A stretch of DNA of 5,409 nucleotides from Candidatus Woesearchaeota archaeon (GTDB lineage: Archaea; Nanobdellota; Nanobdellia; Woesearchaeales; DSVV01). Position numbers and translations under genes: made by a program. Positions 1 to 3,928 of the stretch are shown piece by piece. How positions within the stretch are numbered: the stretch's first letter is position 1; the number at the start of each line of letters is the position of its first letter. The notes under the pieces are model-generated. The model saw only the letters and a program-made list of their open reading frames with translations, ran no database searches and was not told where the DNA came from. The stretch lies in assembly GCA_016215305.1 (NCBI GenBank), contig JACRKI010000179.1, forward strand, positions 1 through 5,409, written 5' to 3'.

Positions 1-1618
1 TAATAAGTTGTGTTCGTCCTGCCGCAAGTACTGCTTCTTTAAACGCTTCTTCACTAAGAACACCTTCTCTCTTACAATAATTGACTTTGACAAAATCTGC
101 GCCTAAACAACATGCAACGCCTGCGGCGCCAGCAATAATGTGCGGATCTTTTTCATCAGGGACAGCCAAACCGCGGGGATAAATCCAGAGCACAACGAGC
201 ATACCGTTGCGATGGCTAGCAGCAATCAATCGTCCAGCTTCTGCGAACATTTCATCTTCGCGGGCGCTGCCGACATAAATGGTATAACCAATACCGACAA
301 TGTTCAAGCCGCTGTTTTGTTGCAATGCAAGAACATCCTCAAAAGAAACAAGCGAACTGCTCACTGGCTCTGCTTGTTTTGTTTTGACCAGATGTGATTT
401 GGAATTCATTTTGACAAGGTATGGAATGTCAGAATAGCTTCGTCCGTATTTCGCGATCAAGCCATATTGGCTGGCAAAAACGCCGATGTGTTTTTTTGCA
501 GAAGAAGCAATTCTAAAAAGATGTTCAGGATCTGCGTCATCTAATGGAATAATTCCTTCTTCAAATGGTCCAAAAAAATCATCGTTGAGATGTTCAATTT
601 TTTGATCGCCAGCAAAAAGAAATAATCTGCCAATCCCTTTGGTGGCAGTCAAATAATTTTTAGTATAAACATCAAGCATTCCAGCAGGAACGTCTGCGGG
701 AACAAAAACTTTTTTGCTTGTGCATGTATTTTCAGAATATTGCGAAAGAAATCGTTTTGCTTTTTCAACTTCCTGAAAACTGCCGATATAAAATGCGCTT
801 TTTTGATGCAATTCTTTTCGAGGAATGTCAAGAATTCTCTGCAACCCATCAGATGCGCTTCCGCCGGCGCGTTCAATAATAAATGCAAACGGCATGAGTT
901 CAAAGAGCAGTCGCAATTTTCCTTTTGGCGCGTCAGTAAGTGCAGGATACATAAAGACACCGCCGCCTTTCAATAAAATTTGATGCACGTCAGGAACAAG
1001 ACCGCCGCTGTAGCGGAGTTTGTAATCGTGTTGTTCAAGATCAGAAACAAATGCGCGATGTTCGGGAGTAAATTTGGAAGAAAGTCCGCCGCTGCTATAC
1101 AAGCTTCCTTTTTCTTTCAGTTTAATGTTTTCCTGAACTAAAATGAAATCATCTTTTTCGAGCAGAAATTCGCAGACTTCTTTGCCGAGAGAATAAATCA
1201 TGATTGTTGTTGGTCCATAGACAATGTATGCAGCGCCGATGAGCGTTCCTGTCAGGACATTTCCCCGCCAGATGCCGAGAATTGTTCCGACTGCGAGATT
1301 CACGTCAAGAAGTGATGAGCCATCGAGAGGATCAACAGTGACAGAGTAGGTTGCGGTGTTGTTAATCACACTCACTGTTTCGCGTTCTTCAGATGCGAAT
1401 TCTTTGACGCATTCTTTTTTGGAGAACAAATCAAAGAGAAGATTGTCTGCTGCAATGTCCATGTGCATTTGCATGTCGCCAGAACTGTTCATGGTAGCGG
1501 TTTGTTTTCTGTTTTCTGGGTGAAAGAGAGAAGAGATTTGTGTTGCGGCATCTGCAAGCGTTAAAAGGATTTCCTGTAGTTCAGAATCTTCTGTGCAGAG
1601 TTTTTCTTGCAGTTCCAT
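1..1618 (-). CDS. fbp: Fused class I fructose/sedoheptulose-bisphosphatase - class I fructose-bisphosphate aldolase (3' end beyond window)
   Basis: Translating the minus strand from the ATG at 1618 gives 539 residues without a stop up to the window edge. Residues about 15-293 are a class I FBPase-type phosphatase. The visible parts are GD..M.MD (47-54, D54 matching the catalytic Asp), ASEERE (75-80, metal Glu77/Glu78), DPLDGSS (96-102, metal Asp96/Asp99), LRYSGGLVPDVHQ (201-213), YPA (224-226), KGKLRLLFE (232-240, metal Glu240) and ERAGG..SDG (249-258). After a linker of about 20 residues, residues 315-539 are a DhnA/FbaB-type class I aldolase: AGDQKIEH (336-343), LVKMN (401-405), GYTIYVGS (444-451), YPRG (480-483) and the Schiff-base Lys511 in ADFVKVNY. 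About 40-60 residues should remain off-window. Together the domains would perform DHAP + GAP to FBP to F6P in the cytoplasm. The N-terminus is too short to hold the AMP-binding segment of animal FBPases. A GTGATG ribosome site lies 4 bases before the start. Family calls are strong; substrate choice is uncertain. Confidence 0.93.
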   Translation of the reverse strand, partial: MELQEKLCTEDSELQEILLTLADAATQISSLFHPENRKQTATMNSSGDMQMHMDIAADNLLFDLFSKKECVKEFASEERETVSVINNTATYSVTVDPLDGSSLLDVNLAVGTILGIWRGNVLTGTLIGAAYIVYGPTTIMIYSLGKEVCEFLLEKDDFILVQENIKLKEKGSLYSSGGLSSKFTPEHRAFVSDLEQHDYKLRYSGGLVPDVHQILLKGGGVFMYPALTDAPKGKLRLLFELMPFAFIIERAGGSASDGLQRILDIPRKELHQKSAFYIGSFQEVEKAKRFLSQYSENTCTSKKVFVPADVPAGMLDVYTKNYLTATKGIGRLFLFAGDQKIEHLNDDFFGPFEEGIIPLDDADPEHLFRIASSAKKHIGVFASQYGLIAKYGRSYSDIPYLVKMNSKSHLVKTKQAEPVSSSLVSFEDVLALQQNSGLNIVGIGYTIYVGSAREDEMFAEAGRLIAASHRNGMLVVLWIYPRGLAVPDEKDPHIIAGAAGVACCLGADFVKVNYCKREGVLSEEAFKEAVLAAGRTQLI

Positions 1619-1622
1619 GAGG

Positions 1623-1628
1623 CATCAC
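1623..1628 (-). promoter_or_regulatory. Ribosome binding site of the phosphatase-aldolase gene
   Basis: On the minus strand GTGATG lies 4 bases before the ATG at 1618. GTGAT is complementary to the ATCAC at the 3' end of archaeal 16S rRNA. It supports the ATG at 1618 as the start and implies a transcript with a short leader. Confidence 0.5.
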
Positions 1629-1643
1629 AAAGTATATGATAAT

Positions 1644-1656
1644 ATCACATGGTGAT
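1644..1656. promoter_or_regulatory. Small palindrome, possible operator of the phosphatase-aldolase gene
   Basis: ATCAC-ATG-GTGAT is a perfect 5-base inverted repeat with a 3-base spacer. It lies 26-38 bases before the phosphatase start, about where transcription would begin if TTTAAA at 1667-1672 is the TATA box. A regulator binding there could block initiation. The arms are short, so chance is a real alternative. Confidence 0.25.
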
Positions 1657-1666
1657 TTTCGCTGGC

Positions 1667-1672
1667 TTTAAA
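1667..1672 (-). promoter_or_regulatory. TATA box, phosphatase-aldolase gene
   Basis: TTTAAA on the minus strand (context ACATTTAAAGCC) lies about 50 bases before the ATG at 1618. It would place the transcription start near 1644 and give a leader of about 25 bases containing the GTGATG ribosome site. A weaker TATA-like CATATA at 1634-1639 is too close to the start codon to be preferred. Confidence 0.45.
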
Positions 1673-1693
1673 TGTTTTATGAAAACCAAAAAC

Positions 1694-1702
1694 AATAAAT
1701 AG
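1694..1702 (+). promoter_or_regulatory. TATA box, phosphoribosyltransferase fragment
   Basis: AATAAATAG is centred about 25 bases before the ATG at 1723, the usual distance from an archaeal TATA box to the transcription start. The mRNA would therefore be leaderless or nearly so, and no ribosome site is visible. The promoter appears intact although the gene is truncated. Confidence 0.5.
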
Positions 1703-1722
1703 GGCATGTTGCACCTTTCTAT

Positions 1723-1992
1723 ATGGCAGAAAAAATACCAAAGCTGTTTATTGATACATCTTCTTTACAAAGAGATTCTGTTGCATTAGCAAGGAAAGTA
1801 TATGATGATGGCTATCGTCCGAACAGAATTATTGGCTTATGGCGTGGTGGTTCTCCGATTGGATTGTATATGCATGAGGCGTTCAAAGTGTTAGATAGAG
1901 ATAATCGTGTCGATTATATTCCGGTCATTACCCAAGCAAACTTCCAATCAGCGAACTCATTGACGCGATTTGTTCTCGAATATATGGTTTGA
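1723..1992 (+). pseudogene. Phosphoribosyltransferase, N-terminal fragment (3' truncated)
   Basis: The 89-residue frame begins like a purine-type (hypoxanthine/xanthine) type I phosphoribosyltransferase. Helix SVALARKVYDDGY (19-31) is followed by the first core strand and pyrophosphate loop RIIGLWRGGSPIG (35-47), then VDYIPVIT (63-70). In the family this is followed by further strands and the PRPP-binding signature (acidic pair plus TG loop), for a total near 180-220 residues. Here resemblance stops at about residue 70 (base 1932). The remaining 19 residues are only the reverse complement of the C-terminus of the convergent LEA2-like gene, which it overlaps by 65 bases. Without the PRPP site it should be catalytically dead. 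The TATA box and start remain, so a short protein may still be made. I infer a deletion or rearrangement near 1928-1935; an assembly join at that point would look the same. Confidence 0.7.
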
Positions 1993-2446
1993 TCATGTCA
2001 GAAATGCTGAAGGAAATCTCTTTCTCAGAAGAAAGAGTAAACACAGAAAGATACGCGGCTTTTGGAGAAGTATGAATGGTGAGTGTGACATTTTTGCCGT
2101 TCAAAATTGCGAGTGCAGTGGTGGGGTCAGGAACCCAGTCAATTTCTTGGTCAAATGCGAATGCGGCAGTTCCAGAAGCAGGAATAGTTTGTCCAGAAAG
2201 TGTGCCGTTGAAAACAGAAACGTCATCAATGTATCCAACGTACGGAATTTCGCGAATCGTGGCAGGAATATGCGACGGATTTGTGATCATAATTTTTCCT
2301 TGGATAGAAAACAGCAAACTTTTGTCCATTGCAATTTTGTCGATTTGAAAGGAGCTGATGCCAACGCTGTTCAGGGCAGAAAGTTGATAGAGCGGAAATG
2401 CGAGAAGAAGAATAAAAATAATTGCAATTAGAATCCATTTGGTCAT
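1928..2446 (-). CDS. Membrane-anchored LEA2/WHy-domain-like protein
   Basis: The 172-residue protein starts with a signal anchor: Lys3, then a hydrophobic stretch at about 4-20. From about residue 30 to 130 it has the pattern of LEA2/WHy beta-sandwich domains. Strand SLLFSIQGKIMITNPS (43-58) contains the typical NP turn. It is followed by IREIPYVGYIDDVSVFNGTL (64-83), then TIPASGTAAFAF (87-98), then an alternating hydrophobic strand at 119-126. The C-terminus (about 147-172) looks like an amphipathic helix. Such archaeal proteins sit on the outer face of the membrane; their role is unknown and stress or envelope functions are only suggested. It lies 66 bases downstream of the three-helix membrane gene on the same strand but has its own TATA-like site, and its stop codon falls inside the truncated phosphoribosyltransferase frame. 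The fold call is by eye from the pattern. Confidence 0.75.
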   Translation of the reverse strand: MTKWILIAIIFILLLAFPLYQLSALNSVGISSFQIDKIAMDKSLLFSIQGKIMITNPSHIPATIREIPYVGYIDDVSVFNGTLSGQTIPASGTAAFAFDQEIDWVPDPTTALAILNGKNVTLTIHTSPKAAYLSVFTLSSEKEISFSISDMIKPYIREQIASMSSLIGSLLG

Positions 2447-2469
2447 TATTTTTGAAGATTGTTTCTTAG

Positions 2470-2479
2470 TTAAATAATT
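2470..2479 (-). promoter_or_regulatory. TATA-like box, LEA2-like gene
   Basis: On the minus strand AATTATTTAA is centred about 29 bases before the ATG at 2446. No ribosome site is visible in the bases before the start, which fits a leaderless transcript separate from the upstream membrane gene. Confidence 0.4.
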
Positions 2480-2480
2480 T

Positions 2481-2510
2481 TTGAAAACGGAACGAAGTGA
2501 ACGTTTTCAA
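2481..2510. repeat. Inverted repeat (hairpin) after the three-helix membrane gene
   Basis: Arms TTGAAAACG (2481-2489) and CGTTTTCAA (2502-2510) form a perfect 9-base stem around a 12-base loop. On the minus strand it begins 2 bases after the TGA of the 2513-2929 gene and just before the TATA-like box of the next gene. It may protect the mRNA 3' end or help termination. It is not followed by a U-tract, so a bacterial-style terminator is not supported. Confidence 0.6.
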
Positions 2511-2512
2511 TG

Positions 2513-2929
2513 TCAACGAAAATAATACACAATAAAATACTGCGTCAGAAGCAGCACAACAAAAATAGTGACCATACCAATCAAGCCTAACCATAACAAC
2601 GGCTTATATCCTATATGCAATCCTGGCACAGAGAATTTATTGACAATGCCTTGAAAAATCATCATGATGGCAAGCAAAATAAGAAGTGTGCTTATCCCAA
2701 AATTAATGAGCAGCATCAAGTACAAATTAGAAAGGAGAATGTAATTGGATTGAATCGTGCTGTATGCAGGAGCGCCTTGTTGTTCGAGCGCCTGAAAATG
2801 CGAGCCGGCGTTTTCTGTAAATTGAATGTGCGATGCGGCAAAGAGGTTGCTGAAATAGGTTGTTCCGATAATAATCAAAATGCCGAGAACAATTTGAGTG
2901 ACTCCAATCACGCGCCGCAGATCTGCCAT
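2513..2929 (-). CDS. Integral membrane protein, three predicted helices, unknown function
   Basis: I do not recognise a family. The 138-residue protein has hydrophobic segments at about 7-29 (VIGVTQIVLGILIII...), 65-94 (a long one, LLSNLYLMLLINFG onward) and 110-136 (LLWLGLIGMVTIFVVLLL...). A polar loop at about 31-60, rich in Gln, Ser and His, lies between helices 1 and 2. A short Gly/Pro-containing loop (97-109) lies between helices 2 and 3. The second segment is long enough to be two short helices, so four is possible. There are no cysteines and no obvious catalytic motif. The ATG at 2929 is chosen because a TATA box lies 27 bases before it. The gene sits back to back with the cysteine-rich surface protein gene and ahead of the LEA2-like gene, suggesting an envelope role. 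Confidence 0.75.
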   Translation of the reverse strand: MADLRRVIGVTQIVLGILIIIGTTYFSNLFAASHIQFTENAGSHFQALEQQGAPAYSTIQSNYILLSNLYLMLLINFGISTLLILLAIMMIFQGIVNKFSVPGLHIGYKPLLWLGLIGMVTIFVVLLLTQYFIVYYFR

Positions 2930-2952
2930 ATTCTTTTTCTTCTCAAAACAAG

Positions 2953-2960
2953 TATAAATA
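2953..2960 (-). promoter_or_regulatory. TATA box, three-helix membrane gene
   Basis: TATTTATA on the minus strand is a near-consensus archaeal TATA box, centred 27 bases before the ATG at 2929. Transcription would start almost at the start codon (leaderless). The A-rich bases between hold no clear ribosome site. Confidence 0.65.
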
Positions 2961-2995
2961 GTTTTGGGAAAGCATCCAGAAACACAAAAGAAAGT

Positions 2996-3003
2996 ATTAT
3001 ATA
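2996..3003 (+). promoter_or_regulatory. TATA box, cysteine-rich surface protein gene
   Basis: ATTATATA is centred about 26 bases before an expected transcription start near 3026. The leader would be about 14 bases and would contain GAGGTG. It is divergent from the TATA box at 2953-2960, so about 40 bases separate two opposing promoters. Confidence 0.6.
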
Positions 3004-3028
3004 CTAAAAATTCTCAAAGAAGAAAAAA

Positions 3029-3034
3029 GAGGTG
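3029..3034 (+). promoter_or_regulatory. Ribosome binding site deciding the start of the cysteine-rich gene
   Basis: GAGGTG matches the archaeal anti-Shine-Dalgarno well. It ends 5 bases before the ATG at 3040 but overlaps the GTG at 3034 and leaves only 2 bases before the ATG at 3037. The start at 3040 is therefore preferred over the two earlier in-frame starts. Confidence 0.6.
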
Positions 3035-3039
3035 TGATG

Positions 3040-3615
3040 ATGGCGCAGGACAAAACAAATGTGTATCTTCTTGCAATCGTTGGGATTGTCGCGATTGTTG
3101 GTATTGTGGTGTTGATTTTGAATAGTGGCAGTGGAGATGTTTCTCTAAATAATATTTCAGGGCAGGTCACTGCTGCAAAAACAAATTCAACAGTGTCTAG
3201 TACATCTACGAGTTGTACTGATACAGATAATGGGATAGACACGAGCGTGAAAGGAACAGTAACAGGGACATGGTATAAGTCCACCGCAAAAAGATCATAT
3301 GCTGATAATTGTAAAGATGCAGCTTATTTGTATGAAGGTCGTTGTGTTGCAAGTGATGGAGCAGATGGCGCTGCGTATGCGTATTATATTACCAAGAGTT
3401 GTTCTCCAAATTCTTGTGTTGATGGTGCTTGTGTTGGTGGCTGTTGGGATGATGGAAAAACAGTGACATACGGAGGAAAAACATATACAGATTACTGTTC
3501 TGATGCAAATACTGTTTATGATTATAGTTGTAGCAAAGGAACCACCAGTATATGGCAGCACTCCAATACCAAATGCTCAACAAATAAAGTGTGTAAAGAC
3601 GGTGCATGTGTCTAA
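3040..3615 (+). CDS. Membrane-anchored extracellular protein with two six-cysteine repeats
   Basis: The protein has 191 residues from the ATG at 3040. An N-terminal anchor lies at about 8-27 (VYLLAIVGIVAIVGIVVLIL), followed by a Ser/Thr/Asn-rich stalk at about 28-57 that is likely outside the cell. Two tandem repeats follow. Repeat 1 (58-132) has cysteines at 59, 91, 102, 121, 126 and 131. Repeat 2 (134-191) has them at 135, 153, 164, 179, 185 and 190. Both share C.D...G near the start, Y.D.C, an aromatic-acidic strand before the third Cys, and both end C.DGACV. All 12 cysteines fall in the repeats, suggesting three disulfides per repeat outside the cell. Similar C-DSDGG...KGTV...GC-DGAC repeats are, as I recall, widespread in DPANN surface proteins; their function is unknown. 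The gene is followed at once by a U-rich terminator. Confidence 0.85.
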   Translation: MAQDKTNVYLLAIVGIVAIVGIVVLILNSGSGDVSLNNISGQVTAAKTNSTVSSTSTSCTDTDNGIDTSVKGTVTGTWYKSTAKRSYADNCKDAAYLYEGRCVASDGADGAAYAYYITKSCSPNSCVDGACVGGCWDDGKTVTYGGKTYTDYCSDANTVYDYSCSKGTTSIWQHSNTKCSTNKVCKDGACV

Positions 3616-3645
3616 TTCTTTTTTTTCTTTTTTTCTTTCTCTTCT
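3616..3645 (+). terminator. U-rich archaeal terminator of the cysteine-rich gene
   Basis: Directly after the TAA, about 30 bases are almost pure pyrimidine, with T-runs of 8 and 7 broken by single Cs. Such U-tracts are the typical archaeal termination signal and need no hairpin. The next gene has its own TATA box, which fits the end of a transcript here. Confidence 0.7.
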
Positions 3646-3685
3646 GAAAAAATCACTCGACGAAATGCAGAAAGTGATTTTTTCA
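3645..3685. repeat. 13-base perfect inverted repeat between two genes
   Basis: Arms TGAAAAAATCACT (3645-3657) and AGTGATTTTTTCA (3673-3685) are exact reverse complements around a 15-base loop. The repeat lies between the U-rich terminator and the TATA box of the microprotein gene. The descending arm contains six Ts, so it may act as a backup terminator, in either direction, or as a protein-binding site. Confidence 0.75.
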
Positions 3686-3692
3686 ACCAAAA

Positions 3693-3702
3693 TATTTATA
3701 AT
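3693..3702 (+). promoter_or_regulatory. TATA box, 39-residue microprotein gene
   Basis: TATTTATAAT is a strong TATA box. A transcription start about 26 bases on, near 3724, leaves a leader of about 20 bases containing the AGGTGTGAT ribosome site before the ATG at 3745. Confidence 0.6.
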
Positions 3703-3730
3703 CCAGTTCTTCCACACAATATAATATCGC

Positions 3731-3739
3731 AGGTGTGAT
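3731..3739 (+). promoter_or_regulatory. Ribosome binding site of the 39-residue microprotein
   Basis: AGGTGTGAT is the same string found before the cysteine-rich gene (3030-3038). The ATG at 3738 overlaps it and opens only a 13-codon frame, while the ATG at 3745 opens the 39-codon frame. This supports the start at 3745. Confidence 0.5.
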
Positions 3740-3744
3740 GAGAA

Positions 3745-3864
3745 ATGCAATACGACAGATCAGGATTGCCAAGATTTGAAACAGTGGAAGAAGAGCCGCC
3801 AAATTACTCTCTCTATTTCTGGACTGGTCTTGCACTGATTTTGTTTTTGATTTGGTTTTTGTAG
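3745..3864 (+). CDS. 39-residue tail-anchored microprotein
   Basis: No family recognised. ATG at 3745 to TAG at 3862-3864 encodes 39 residues. The N-terminal half is soluble and acidic in its second part (MQYDRSGLPRF, then ETVEEEPP). It is followed by one membrane helix reaching the C-terminus (about 21-39, YSLYFWTGLALILFLIWFL). This layout is a tail-anchored or type II single-pass protein with about 20 residues outside the membrane. Support for a real gene: a strong TATA box and ribosome site at proper distances, a clean soluble-then-membrane layout, and its placement alone between a terminator and the next promoter. It may serve as a small partner of a membrane complex or of the flanking surface gene; this is guesswork. 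Confidence 0.6.
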   Translation: MQYDRSGLPRFETVEEEPPNYSLYFWTGLALILFLIWFL

Positions 3865-3897
3865 CTATCATCACACATCCTCATACATTTTCATAAC

Positions 3898-3907
3898 CTT
3901 TAAATAG
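3898..3907 (+). promoter_or_regulatory. TATA box of the RHH-nucleotidyltransferase gene
   Basis: CTTTAAATAG is centred about 27 bases before the ATG at 3929, which makes the transcript leaderless. This favours the ATG at 3929 over the in-frame GTG at 3920, which would lie upstream of the transcription start. No ribosome site is visible before either codon. Confidence 0.6.
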
Positions 3908-3928
3908 CGGACAGAGTTTGTGCTTTCT

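Noticed and set aside
140..976. Open frames on the plus strand and a 103-residue minus frame (649-960) within the phosphatase-aldolase gene
   Set aside because: They overlap a long frame with clear enzyme motifs and read as its antisense or out-of-frame shadows with no domain pattern of their own.
1970..2431. 153-residue plus-strand frame opposite the LEA2-like gene
   Set aside because: Its composition is that of antisense sequence (Arg, Asn and Cys rich, no family pattern), and the opposite strand has a signal anchor, a LEA2 pattern and a promoter.
2615..3007. 130-residue plus-strand frame opposite the three-helix membrane gene
   Set aside because: It has no domain pattern and covers the divergent promoter region; the minus-strand frame has coherent membrane helices and a TATA box.
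3738..3779. ATG at 3738 as a 13-codon leader peptide before the microprotein
   Set aside because: It overlaps the ribosome site and ends within the microprotein frame; nothing in it resembles an attenuator.
3683..3874. 63-residue minus-strand frame over the microprotein
   Set aside because: It is antisense to the 39-residue frame, whose strand has the TATA box and ribosome site, and it would cover the inverted repeat and promoter.
3920..3928. GTG at 3920 as the start of the RHH-nucleotidyltransferase
   Set aside because: With the TATA box centred near 3902, transcription begins near 3929, so the GTG would not be in the mRNA; RHH domains also commonly begin just before the strand, as with the ATG at 3929.
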